Part shown: positions 6,159-14,021 of the stretch, piece after piece
How the letters are laid out: each line of letters opens with the position of its first letter
Position numbering within the stretch: position 1 is the stretch's first letter
Assembly: GCF_003001995.1 (NCBI RefSeq)
Contig: NZ_PVNB01000037.1
Span: forward strand, 1-33,841
Length of the DNA: 33,841 bases
DNA from: Orenia metallireducens
Lineage (GTDB): Bacteria > Bacillota > Halanaerobiia > Halobacteroidales > Halobacteroidaceae
Reading direction: 5' to 3'
Notes under the pieces: generated by a model
Told to the model about the DNA's origin: nothing
The model's database searches: none
Seen by the model: only the letters and a program-made list of their open reading frames with translations
Position numbers and translations under genes: made by a program

Positions 6159-7442
6159 ATGTTAGAAATTTTGGTCTTGACCCTAAGGGATAGTTTAGAG
6201 TTAGCAATTTTAAGTGGATTATTATTTGGCTTTATCTATAAGATTGAGAGGAAGAGATTAGCTAATTATGGTTATGGTGGATTATCTTTAGCTTTGCTAT
6301 TCAGTGCTTTATTGGTTTATTCACTAAATCATCTTAGGATTGCTAAGGAGATTGAAATCTTCTTGTCCTTTACTGGATTTGTGCTAACTATAGTGATGAT
6401 TGGGTGGGTCTGTTATCAAAGTAACAAATATAGAAGAAATTCTGCTAACAGCGATAAATTACAGATAGAGAGTTCTTTATTCTCAGAGATTATGGTCTTC
6501 TTATTTACTTTATACTTAGGAGTAAAGTTTGAAACAAGATTATTCTTATTTCCAAAAAAGATGGCAGAGAGTGAGATGTTGACAACTGGGATTAATACTG
6601 CTTTATTATTACAGTATTTTGGTGGGGTTTTAGGGATTATCTTAGGTATAGCTTTTGCCTTTACCTTGATTAAATCTCATAAGAAATTTACAGTAGTAGG
6701 TAGTCGTAATTTAATAGTTTTAATTTATTTGATTAATTTAGTACGCTTAAGTATTCTAGCATTTTATGGATTTATAGTTAAGGGTATTATTATAGCTACT
6801 CCAAAGATGATTTCTAAATTGGCTCCATTTTATAATAATATCGAGAGATTTTTCTATATTTTAGTAGGAGTAATAGTTATTTCATTACTTATCAACCTAT
6901 TTAAGAAGGAAGGATTACCAGAGCTTAAAGAGCTAAATTCTGCTGAAGCACGAAAGATTAAAGCAGAGCTTAAGAATAAAGTTTTTTGGGCTAAGACTGG
7001 GATAGGGGTATTATTATTATGTATAGCCTTACTAGGAGTAAATTATATCTATGCTAATCAGGAGATAGAGCTCGTTCCTGCTATAGCAATTCAGCTAGAG
7101 GATGGTCAATTTATAATTTCTAAAGCAGATTTAGAGGATGGAGAGATACACCGTTATTCTTATCAGACAGAAAGGGGTACATTAATTAAATTCTTCTTAA
7201 TCAAGAAGACAGATGATGCTTATGGTGTAGTCTATGATGCCTGTGAAATCTGTGGAGTGGCAGGATATTATCAACGTGATGATGAGGTGGTCTGTAAGCG
7301 CTGTGATGTAGTGATGAATAAGATGACAATCAACTTCCCAGGAGGATGTAATCCGATTCCGCTACCTTATGGAGTTGATCATGATAGTATTAGAATTAAG
7401 CTTGAAGATTTATTAGAAAGAGAGGATTTCTTTGCAAAGTAG
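6159..7442 (+). CDS. DUF2318 membrane protein with two CxxC motifs (P19-system component)
   Basis: A 427-residue membrane protein. The N-terminal half has several membrane helices (about 1-250), followed by another helix near 279-298. The C-terminal DUF2318 domain (about 300-427) carries CEIC (362-365), CKRC (379-382) and a later Cys397, suited to bind Fe-S, zinc or another redox centre; it is probably extracytoplasmic. The first helix, LRDSLELAILSGLLFGFI, looks like a degenerate FTR1 REGxE helix (R10, D11, S12, L13, E14). I chose ATG 6159 because GAAGGGA lies about 9 bases upstream; ATG 6141 has no such site. DUF2318 proteins occur next to P19 and paired ABC permeases in Campylobacter-type clusters. 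The electron or iron transfer role is inferred. Confidence 0.85.
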   Translation: MLEILVLTLRDSLELAILSGLLFGFIYKIERKRLANYGYGGLSLALLFSALLVYSLNHLRIAKEIEIFLSFTGFVLTIVMIGWVCYQSNKYRRNSANSDKLQIESSLFSEIMVFLFTLYLGVKFETRLFLFPKKMAESEMLTTGINTALLLQYFGGVLGIILGIAFAFTLIKSHKKFTVVGSRNLIVLIYLINLVRLSILAFYGFIVKGIIIATPKMISKLAPFYNNIERFFYILVGVIVISLLINLFKKEGLPELKELNSAEARKIKAELKNKVFWAKTGIGVLLLCIALLGVNYIYANQEIELVPAIAIQLEDGQFIISKADLEDGEIHRYSYQTERGTLIKFFLIKKTDDAYGVVYDACEICGVAGYYQRDDEVVCKRCDVVMNKMTINFPGGCNPIPLPYGVDHDSIRIKLEDLLEREDFFAK

Positions 7443-7454
7443 GAGGTGTAAATT

Positions 7455-8747
7455 ATGTTAATCAGAATGTTAAAAAGTTCTTTTACTAGAGGGATTAAAT
7501 CTAAATTATTGGCTATTTTAGCTATAACCTTTGGAGCATCCTTGGCTACAGCGATGTTGAGTGTATCCTTGGATGTTGGTGATAAGATGAATCAAGAGTT
7601 GAAATCTTATGGTTCCAATATAGTTGTAGTTCCAGAATCAGAGTCTTTGCCAGTAGAAATTGATGGTGTTGATTTCAATGCCCATGGAGTTGATAAGGAT
7701 TATATTGCTGAGGAGGATGTTGCGGCAATAAAGGTAATCTTTTGGCGCCACAATATAGTAAACTTAGCCCCATATCTAAAGGCTAGTGCAAGGGTTGATG
7801 GAGAACAGATACCGGTAATAGGTACTTGGTTTGATGACGAGATTAGGATACCTACAGGAGAGAAGTTCAGGTTTGGAGTCAAGGAGATTAAATCTTGGTG
7901 GAAGATAGATGGAAGTTGGATTAAAGATGGTCAGAATAAGAATCAAGCAATGATTGGTGAAAAATTAGCTAATAAGTTTGATTTACAGGTAGGTGACACT
8001 ATTAATCTAGACTTTGCTAATGGAGCAGAGATAGTTAACAGTGGAGTCAAAGTTGCTGGAATTATCGATAGTGGTGATGAGGCAGAACGGCAGATTTATT
8101 TACCCTTAGATTTTTTACAGGAAGTAATTGGGTTAGAGGATAAGGTAGATAAGATAGAGGTTAGTGCCTTGACTACACCAGTCAATGATCTAGCAAGAAA
8201 GGCTCAAGCAGACCCAGAGGCCTTGAGTGCTGAAGAGTTTGAGACTTGGTATTGTACAGCTTATGTTAGTTCTATAACCTTCCAGATAGAAGAGGCAATC
8301 CCTGGAGTCGTAGCCAAGCAGGTTCGCCAGATTTCAGAGTCTGAAGGGAAGGTATTAAATAAGATTCAGCTATTAATGTTATTAGTAACTATAGCTGCAC
8401 TAATTAGTTCTGGACTGGGTATTTCTAGTATTATGACTACTAAGGTGCTAGAACGTAAGAAGGAGATTGGATTATTGAAGGCGATTGGTGCTAGTGATTT
8501 TGCAGTGATAGCATTATTTGTGATTGAGATTGTAGTGGTTGGTATTGTTGGTGGCGGATTAGGCTATTTGTTAGGTATAGGCTTTGCAGGATTGATTGGT
8601 CAACAGGTCTTTGGGATGGCTATTGCTGTTAAATTGATAGTAATGCCCTTTATTTTATTATTGGCAAGTGTAGTAGCCTTGTGTGGTAGTATTTCTCCAT
8701 TGAGGATTGCACTAAAATTAGAACCTGCTGAAGTATTACACGGTTAG
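7455..8747 (+). CDS. FtsX/MacB-type ABC permease, first of a pair
   Basis: A 430-residue permease: one N-terminal helix (about 15-37), a large extracytoplasmic MacB-PCD-like domain (about 40-290), then three C-terminal helices of the FtsX domain, starting after SEGKVLNKIQLL. The motif LERKKEIGLLKAIGAS is typical of FtsX/MacB proteins and contacts the ATPase. GGAGGTG ends 5 bases before the ATG, and the gene starts 12 bp after the DUF2318 gene. Such paired permeases accompany P19 in characterised clusters. Whether they drive metal movement or mechanically activate partner proteins, as MacB-fold complexes do, is not shown by sequence. Confidence 0.9.
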   Translation: MLIRMLKSSFTRGIKSKLLAILAITFGASLATAMLSVSLDVGDKMNQELKSYGSNIVVVPESESLPVEIDGVDFNAHGVDKDYIAEEDVAAIKVIFWRHNIVNLAPYLKASARVDGEQIPVIGTWFDDEIRIPTGEKFRFGVKEIKSWWKIDGSWIKDGQNKNQAMIGEKLANKFDLQVGDTINLDFANGAEIVNSGVKVAGIIDSGDEAERQIYLPLDFLQEVIGLEDKVDKIEVSALTTPVNDLARKAQADPEALSAEEFETWYCTAYVSSITFQIEEAIPGVVAKQVRQISESEGKVLNKIQLLMLLVTIAALISSGLGISSIMTTKVLERKKEIGLLKAIGASDFAVIALFVIEIVVVGIVGGGLGYLLGIGFAGLIGQQVFGMAIAVKLIVMPFILLLASVVALCGSISPLRIALKLEPAEVLHG

Positions 8748-8760
8748 AGGAAGTGATCTT

Positions 8761-9924
8761 ATGAAAAAGTGGAAGATGTTCTTGAGAATGATATCTCAAG
8801 CATTAAAAGAGAGAAAATCAAGGGTTGCTATTGTATTTTTTGCTATAGTGGTTGGAATTGGAGTAATCTCAGCTCTATTTAGTGTTTATTATGATATCAA
8901 TATCAAGATGAGTAAAGAACTGAGGACTTATGGAGCAAATCTGGCTTTAAAACCTAATTCAGATCAAGCTCAAAACCTTTCTTTAAATGAATTAGAGAGA
9001 GTGATTGCAGAGTTTAGTCAAGAAGAGCTAGTCGGTTATCGCCCTAATCTCTACGGGATAGCTGAGGTAGAATCACAGGTTTCTGTCTTTAAAAGCAACA
9101 AGCCTGTTGTTTTGGTAGGAACTTGGTTTGATCAAATTGATAAGATCAATCCCTATTGGCAGATTGAAGGTGAACTATCTATAAATCATGATATAAAGGA
9201 TGAAGTAGTAATTGGACGAGATGTGGCTGAGAAGTTGGGCTATGATATCGGTGATAAGCTGAAGCTGGCTACAGAGAACACTTGGGGCAGTGAAGAGTTT
9301 TTAGTAACTGCTATAGTAGAGACTGGTGATGATGCAGATAATCGTATCTTCTTGAATCTAGGGGTAGTTGAAAGATTATTGGCTAAAGAAGGACAGCTTA
9401 ATACAGCATACCTTAGTGTAATAAGCAAAGGGGAAGATTTAAAAGAGAAGGCAGCTAAGATAAATCAGAAGTTATCTGGGGTAGAGCTAGAGACCATTCA
9501 AAAGATTGCTAGTTCTGAAGGTAAGGTCTTAGATAAGATTAAATCATTAATGTATTTAGTAGTAATGGTAATCTTACTCTCTACTTTATTGTGTGTATCG
9601 ACAACGATGATGACAATAGTAGCTGAACGTAAAGAGGAGATTGCCTTAAAGAAGGCTTTAGGTGCTGAGAATCAGGATGTAATCATCGAATTTCTGACAG
9701 AAGCGATTATCTTAGGTGGAATCGGTGGTTTAGTAGGTTATGGTTTAGGATTTGTAGGAGCACAGTTGATTGGTAAGAGTGTCTTTGACTCAGCTATCTC
9801 CTTTAGGAGTATGGTGATGACCTCTTCCTTTATCTTATCGATTGTAGTCTCCTGTATAGCATCTACTTTACCAGTAAGTAGAGTGGTAGATATTGATCCA
9901 GCAGTTACATTGAAAGGTGAATAG
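8761..9924 (+). CDS. FtsX/MacB-type ABC permease, second of a pair
   Basis: A 387-residue paralogue of the preceding permease with the same plan: N-terminal helix (about 22-44), extracytoplasmic domain, and three C-terminal helices. Shared marks include TYGANLALKPNSD near the N terminus, SSEGKVLDKIKSL before the last helices, and AERKEEIALKKALGAE. The two probably form a heterodimer with the ATPase at 10017. It starts 13 bp after the first permease with an AGAGGAAG site. The stop codon runs straight into an 8-bp tandem repeat (9923-9985). Confidence 0.9.
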   Translation: MKKWKMFLRMISQALKERKSRVAIVFFAIVVGIGVISALFSVYYDINIKMSKELRTYGANLALKPNSDQAQNLSLNELERVIAEFSQEELVGYRPNLYGIAEVESQVSVFKSNKPVVLVGTWFDQIDKINPYWQIEGELSINHDIKDEVVIGRDVAEKLGYDIGDKLKLATENTWGSEEFLVTAIVETGDDADNRIFLNLGVVERLLAKEGQLNTAYLSVISKGEDLKEKAAKINQKLSGVELETIQKIASSEGKVLDKIKSLMYLVVMVILLSTLLCVSTTMMTIVAERKEEIALKKALGAENQDVIIEFLTEAIILGGIGGLVGYGLGFVGAQLIGKSVFDSAISFRSMVMTSSFILSIVVSCIASTLPVSRVVDIDPAVTLKGE

Positions 9925-9985
9925 GTAGTTAGATAGTTAGGTAGTTAGGTTTTACTAACCCCTAACCATCTATTTCCTAACTCCA
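9923..9985 (+). repeat. 8-bp tandem repeat with complementary second arm, starting at the permease stop codon
   Basis: GGTAGTTA, GATAGTTA, GGTAGTTA follow directly from the TAG stop. After a short TTTT loop comes a C/T-rich arm (ACTAACCC, CTAACCAT, CTATTTCC) that is roughly complementary. The transcript would form a long imperfect hairpin between the second permease and the ATPase genes. Confidence 0.6.
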
Positions 9986-10016
9986 AATTATATTTATAAA
10001 TAGTGAGGTGTTAAAG

Positions 10017-10676
10017 ATGGGTTTAATTACATTAGAGAATGTATCAAAGATTTATGATGGTGATGTACGGGCATTAGACGATGTGAGTTTAGAGATAAAG
10101 CATGGTGAATGGGTCTCTATTATGGGACCTTCTGGTTCTGGAAAGAGTACTATGTTAAATCTGATTGGCTGTATGGATACTCCTAGTAAGGGAGTAGTTA
10201 AGATAGATGGAATTGATATCTCTAAGCTGAATAAGAAAGAGCTTACAAAAGTTAGAAGAGAGAAGATTGGATTGGTCTTTCAACAATTTCATTTAGTCCC
10301 TTATCTGACTGCTGTAGAGAATGTAATGGTAGCTCAATATTATCATAGTATGGCTGATGAAGAGGAAGCATTAAAGGCTTTAGAGCGAGTAGGTTTAGGG
10401 CATCGGGCAAATCACCTTCCTAAAGAGTTATCTGGAGGGGAGCAACAAAGAGTCTGTATTGCTAGAGCATTGATTAACTATCCTAAACTGATTTTAGCCG
10501 ATGAACCTACTGGTAATCTAGATAAAGAGAATGAACAGATAGTAGTAGATTTATTTGAGGAGCTACATAGGCAAGGACACAGTATCTTGATGGTAACCCA
10601 TGATCCTAAAGTTGGTCAGTTGGCACAAAGACAGATTATTTTAGAGCATGGGAAGAAGTTGGAGAGTAATAAGTAA
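10017..10676 (+). CDS. ABC transporter ATPase (MacB/LolD type) of the P19 operon
   Basis: A 219-residue ATP-binding subunit. Walker A GPSGSGKST is at 37-45, then a Q-loop (LVFQQFHLV), the signature LSGGEQQRVCIARAL, Walker B LILADEPTGNLD and the H-loop MVTHDP. The length and the EPTGNLD motif are those of the LolD/MacB group that partners FtsX-type permeases. The start is ATG 10017, 6 bases after GAGGTG; the upstream in-frame GTG at 10008 overlaps that site. It energises the two permeases just upstream. Confidence 0.93.
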   Translation: MGLITLENVSKIYDGDVRALDDVSLEIKHGEWVSIMGPSGSGKSTMLNLIGCMDTPSKGVVKIDGIDISKLNKKELTKVRREKIGLVFQQFHLVPYLTAVENVMVAQYYHSMADEEEALKALERVGLGHRANHLPKELSGGEQQRVCIARALINYPKLILADEPTGNLDKENEQIVVDLFEELHRQGHSILMVTHDPKVGQLAQRQIILEHGKKLESNK

Positions 10677-10775
10677 TAGCTTAAGATTAAGTATAAGTAT
10701 AAGTAAGTTAAGGTATTAAGATAAGTGTTTTACTTAGGCTTAGTTTTAGACTCATACTTACTTGTAAAGGAGGTT
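10677..10775 (+). repeat. Low-complexity repeat and imperfect inverted arms between ATPase and FMN-protein genes
   Basis: Just after the stop codon come AAGTAT, AAGTAT, AAGTAA-type units (about 10696-10713). After a GTTTT loop there is an approximately complementary arm containing ACTTAGGCTTAGTTTTAGAC and TACTTACTT. It is similar in kind to the repeats at 9923 and 32073. Confidence 0.5.
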
Positions 10776-10781
10776 ATTAAA

Positions 10782-11462
10782 ATGAAGAGATTATCAAATA
10801 TATTTTTGATTTTAGCCTTAGTATTAGGATTGATGAGTAGTCCATTAGTAGCGGCTAGTAACTATCGTGATGGTAGCTATATCGGCTATGTCCCAGATAA
10901 GCATGGTGATGTAGTTATCGAAGTAACGATAGCCCAAGGGAGAATTGATCAAGTGGAGATTATCAATCCTATAAAAGGCGAGAATTATCCTAGTAAAGAG
11001 GCAATAAAATTCTTTAGACAATTTCCTCAAGAGGTGATAGCTAAGCAATCTACAGAGGTTGATCTAATCTCTGGAGCAACAAAGAGCTATAATCAATATA
11101 GAGAGGCTACAAATATAGCTTTAGCCATAGCTTCTGGAGGGTATAATGAGAACTTATATTATGGGATTGCCAAGGATTATGAGGATCATGGCTATGTCTT
11201 ATTAGAGGTGGCAGTTGATAAAAAGATGATTAAAAAGGTAGAGATTATTCCGGCTCATGATGAGAAAAAAGAAGAATTAGCAGGAGATAAGGGTTTTAGA
11301 TATCCCTACTATCCTGCTAAAAAGTTATATAATGATTTTCCTAAGGTAGCAGTTCAACAACAATCTACAGATATAGATATAGTCTCTGGTGCTACTGTTA
11401 GTACTGATGCCTATAATGCTGCTTTAAAGCAAGCATTAGAGCAGGCAGGATTAGACCTATAA
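10782..11462 (+). CDS. Exported protein with two FMN-binding (flavinylation) domains
   Basis: A 226-residue protein with a signal peptide (residues 1-25, ending LVAA-S) and two FMN_bind domains. The first (about 28-120) ends in DLISGATKSY and the second (about 126-222) in DIVSGATVST. The SGAT threonines (T100 and T205) are the expected sites for covalent FMN attached by an ApbE-type transferase; no apbE lies in this window. The start ATG 10782 follows AAAGGAGG; upstream in-frame codons lack a site. As last gene of the P19/FTR1 operon it may pass electrons to the DUF2318 protein or to bound iron; this is inference. It occupies the place where Campylobacter P19 clusters have thioredoxin-like genes. 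Confidence 0.88.
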   Translation: MKRLSNIFLILALVLGLMSSPLVAASNYRDGSYIGYVPDKHGDVVIEVTIAQGRIDQVEIINPIKGENYPSKEAIKFFRQFPQEVIAKQSTEVDLISGATKSYNQYREATNIALAIASGGYNENLYYGIAKDYEDHGYVLLEVAVDKKMIKKVEIIPAHDEKKEELAGDKGFRYPYYPAKKLYNDFPKVAVQQQSTDIDIVSGATVSTDAYNAALKQALEQAGLDL

Positions 11463-11469
11463 AACTTTG

Positions 11470-11500
11470 AAGTAATCCGATATATCGGATTACTTTTTTT
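11470..11500 (+). terminator. Terminator of the P19/FTR1 operon
   Basis: A perfect 26-nt palindrome (13-bp half AAGTAATCCGATA) is followed by a run of T residues to 11500. Confidence 0.9.
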
Positions 11501-11661
11501 ATAATAAAAAATTATTGCTATTAATAATAATATATATTTAGAATGTTAAATTTAAGTTAATCTTAGCAATTATACAAGGAAATTATTCCTTCAGGTATAA
11601 TTAGTAATAGTATCTAATATGGATAAATAAAATTAGAATTTTAGTAAAAGGAGTGATATCA
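11501..11661 (+). other. Upstream region of the chemoreceptor gene
   Basis: AT-rich. A TATAAT lies at 11596-11601 but I see no good -35 at the right distance. The hairpin AAGGAA/TTCCTT (11577-11592) immediately precedes it. No Fur-like box is evident here. Confidence 0.3.
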
Positions 11662-13251
11662 ATGAAACTAAAGATTAGAAATAAATTATTAATCAGTTTT
11701 GGGATAGTAATAACTCTAATGGTTATAATGGGGTCAAGTTATTTTTATTTATCTCAGGAAATAAGGGAGATTACTAGTGAAAATGATAAATTAACAGAAG
11801 GACTTATGTTTATTAAAGAGAAAGAAATTGATCATCTAGAATGGGTTGCTGAGTTGAAGAATGTTTTTATTTTTGGTAAGGAGTTTGAAGGTGAGTTAGA
11901 TCATACTGAGTGTAGTTTTGGAAAATGGTATTATAGCTTTATGGAATCTGATGATTATCAAAAGCTTCCTCGAGAAATTAAAGAGATATTGGCAAAGATA
12001 GAAGAGGCTCATAGCAATCTACATCACTCAGCTTCAGAAATAACCGATCAATATGATGTGCTCTCTACGGCTACCTCTGATGCTAATAAAGTTGCAATAG
12101 AAATTTATAAGAATAAGACTAGTAAATATCTAACTCAACTACAGGGTTTATTCAAAGAATATCAAGATTTTTTAAATAAAGAGACCACAAAAAATATGCT
12201 TTTAGTTCAACAGAGAAAGAAATCTATTGACTTAACAATAATGATCTTAATTATTTCAGCAATAGTTATTGCTACAGTTCTTGCCTTATTTACTAGTAAA
12301 AATATTACTGCTCCTTTGGCAAAGGCGGTAGAATTTGCAGACCAGATTGCTCATAAGAATTTAAATCTAAAAGAGTTACATATTAAATCTAAGGATGAAG
12401 TGGGAGAATTGGCTGATTCTCTGAATAATATGTATAATAACTTAAAAGAGATGATAAGGGAGTTATTGGAGATAGTTAAGAGCTTATCTACATATAGTGA
12501 AGAATTGCATGCTTCTGCACAAGAGGGTGATGCTACTATTGATTCTAACAATCAATTAATTGAGCAAATGTCTGCCAGTATTCAAGAGATTGCAGCTAGC
12601 ACTGAAGAGGTTACTAGCTTTGCAGAAGAGTCTAGTGTTAAGACTGAAGTAGGTAATAAGGATATTAAAAAGACAGTAAGTAGCTTACAGGAGATTAGTC
12701 AAGAAGTTAGGGAGACTGTCAAGGCAATCAGTAAATTAGATAATAACTCTAGGGAAATTGCCCAAATAGTTGGACTAATTACTAATATAGCTAAACAGAC
12801 AAACTTATTAGCTTTAAATGCTGCAATTGAAGCAGCTAGGGCAGGAGAGAATGGACAGGGCTTTGCTGTGGTAGCTGAAGAGATTAGAGAGTTAGCAGAA
12901 GAGACTTCACAGGCGACAGAGGATATAGCTAAATTAGTGAAAGAGACTCAAGATAAATCAGCTATTGGTTTAGAAGCTATTAAAAGAGTTGAGAGTAAGG
13001 TAGAAAAGGGAGAAACTGTTGCTCAAAAGGCAGGAGAGGTATTTAAAGAGATTCAAGAAGCTAGTGAAGAGACTGTGGTTCATTTAGAACAGACAGCAGC
13101 TTCTACACAGACTTTATCTGAAAATAGTGATGATATAGTGAATATTTCTCAAGAGGTAAGCAATATGTCAGCTGAAGTTACAACATCATCAGAGAATTTA
13201 GCTATTATGGCTCAAAAATTACAGAGTTTAATAGAAAAATTTGAAGTATAG
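11662..13251 (+). CDS. Methyl-accepting chemotaxis protein with CZB zinc-binding sensor domain
   Basis: A 529-residue transducer. Helix TM1 is at about 9-30. The sensor region lies at about 31-190 and TM2 at about 191-211. HAMP (about 212-265) and a long coiled signalling domain follow, with the conserved tip around [20 protein letters not shown]. The sensor contains a chemoreceptor zinc-binding (CZB) pattern: H58 in [14 protein letters not shown]84 in CSFGKW, and H117 and H121 in AHSNLHH. Most known CZB domains are cytoplasmic; here it lies between the two membrane helices, so it should be outside. ATG 11662 has AAAGGAG 8 bases upstream. It probably senses zinc or a zinc-linked oxidant; its place inside an iron island is suggestive only. 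Confidence 0.9.
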   Translation: MKLKIRNKLLISFGIVITLMVIMGSSYFYLSQEIREITSENDKLTEGLMFIKEKEIDHLEWVAELKNVFIFGKEFEGELDHTECSFGKWYYSFMESDDYQKLPREIKEILAKIEEAHSNLHHSASEITDQYDVLSTATSDANKVAIEIYKNKTSKYLTQLQGLFKEYQDFLNKETTKNMLLVQQRKKSIDLTIMILIISAIVIATVLALFTSKNITAPLAKAVEFADQIAHKNLNLKELHIKSKDEVGELADSLNNMYNNLKEMIRELLEIVKSLSTYSEELHASAQEGDATIDSNNQLIEQMSASIQEIAASTEEVTSFAEESSVKTEVGNKDIKKTVSSLQEISQEVRETVKAISKLDNNSREIAQIVGLITNIAKQTNLLALNAAIEAARAGENGQGFAVVAEEIRELAEETSQATEDIAKLVKETQDKSAIGLEAIKRVESKVEKGETVAQKAGEVFKEIQEASEETVVHLEQTAASTQTLSENSDDIVNISQEVSNMSAEVTTSSENLAIMAQKLQSLIEKFEV

Positions 13252-13378
13252 ATTATTATCCTAAATTAAAGAATAGATCAATGCATAATTTATGGTCAGA
13301 GTAATAGTTTAATAATATGGGAATCGACATATATTCCCAAGAGTCACTGAGAATGAATTTTATTTTCAATAAAATGTT
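13252..13378 (+). other. Region after the chemoreceptor gene; one weak hairpin
   Basis: A stem TGGGAAT/ATTCCCA spans 13318-13339 but is not followed by a T-run, so termination of the chemoreceptor transcript here is doubtful. Nothing else is recognised before the Fur-controlled promoter. Confidence 0.35.
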
Positions 13379-13397
13379 ATTAATGATAATCATTGAC
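13379..13397. promoter_or_regulatory. Fur box (15/19) overlapping the -35 of the second feo promoter
   Basis: It contains TAATGATAATCATT, an uninterrupted match to the centre of the Fur consensus. Its right end overlaps the TTGACT -35 element, so binding would exclude RNA polymerase. Confidence 0.75.
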
Positions 13398-13421
13398 TTC
13401 TAGAATAGGATTTATTATAAT
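13393..13421 (+). promoter_or_regulatory. Sigma-A promoter of the second feo operon
   Basis: TTGACT (13393-13398), 17-bp spacer, TATAAT (13416-13421). It is preceded and followed by Fur-like sites. The first codon of feoA2 is about 190 bp downstream, again giving a long leader. Confidence 0.7.
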
Positions 13422-13436
13422 ATTATTAGTACAAAT

Positions 13437-13455
13437 GAGAATGATTTTTATTCTG
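13437..13455. promoter_or_regulatory. Fur-like box downstream of the second feo promoter
   Basis: GAGAATGAT followed by partial matches (about 13/19). It occupies the same place relative to the -10 as the boxes at 471 and 3635. Confidence 0.5.
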
Positions 13456-13509
13456 CTTTGTGATTATTCTCATATTAACTACTCTGTAGCAGTAGTATAA
13501 TGGTTATGT

Positions 13510-13527
13510 AGTACCTTTAGAGGTACT
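13510..13527 (+). other. Leader hairpin AGTACCT/AGGTACT in the feoA2 5' region
   Basis: A 7-bp perfect stem with the tetraloop TTAG. It is too short and lacks a sufficient T-run to be a confident terminator. Confidence 0.35.
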
Positions 13528-13542
13528 TTAATTTGAACACAT

Positions 13543-13561
13543 GATAATGATTTTTATTTTA
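13543..13561. promoter_or_regulatory. Third Fur-like box before feoA2
   Basis: GATAATGAT is exact for the first nine consensus positions, with about 14/19 overall. It lies about 50 bp before the feoA2 start codon. Confidence 0.55.
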
Positions 13562-13610
13562 GTTATCAATATATTAAGAATAAGTATTTAATTAAAAGGG
13601 GGATATTAAG

Positions 13611-13823
13611 ATGACTTTAGCTGATGTTAAACGTGGAGATAAGTTCCAAATTGATTTGATTCCTGATGAGATGATTAGAGCTCAAGCAATGAGATTTGGA
13701 ATTTCGGAAGGTTCTAGTGTAGTTTGTGCAGAGAAAATACCAGGAGGTCCAGTGATCTTAAAGAGAAATTTACAAGAGATTGCAGTTGGAAGAAGGTTAG
13801 CACAAAAGATTAGAGTAAAGTAG
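13611..13823 (+). CDS. feoA: FeoA-family protein of ferrous iron uptake system 2
   Basis: A 70-residue single-domain FeoA of normal length: MTLADVKRGDKFQI at the start, RAQAMRFGISEGSSV in the middle, and RRLAQKIRVK at the end. It is predicted to be an SH3-like cytoplasmic partner of the FeoB encoded 198 bp downstream. GGGGGAT lies 6-10 bases before the ATG. It is clearly different from the longer FeoA at 877, so each FeoB has its own partner. Three Fur-like sites precede it. Confidence 0.9.
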   Translation: MTLADVKRGDKFQIDLIPDEMIRAQAMRFGISEGSSVVCAEKIPGGPVILKRNLQEIAVGRRLAQKIRVK

Positions 13824-14021
13824 AGAATAAAAATGACATTTATTTTGGTCATTTTCACCTACGAGTTTAAAAAAACTTTTCGTAATTATAAAATTTTCTT
13901 TAAAGAGTAGAAATTTTATTTCTGTAACACGAAGGGTTCAAAGAACCCAGAGTTGATTTTAAATTTAATAGTAAGTCGTAAATATAAAAATAATTGTTAA
14001 GTAACGGGAGGAAGCTATATA
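13824..14021 (+). other. feoA2-feoB2 spacer with three hairpins
   Basis: The hairpins are AAAATGAC/GTCATTTT (13830-13855, followed by only a short T-run), ATAAAATTT/AAATTTTAT (13888-13919) and GGGTTC-AAA-GAACCC (13934-13948). The last sits in the string CACGAAGGGTTC, which is also found, inverted, inside the repeat element at 26530-26560. The hairpins may tune feoB2 expression or reduce it relative to feoA2. Confidence 0.45.

Noticed and set aside
13830-13855. Full terminator between feoA2 and feoB2
   Set aside because: The stem is AT-rich and short and is followed by only four T bases, so strong termination is doubtful; kept only as a hairpin.
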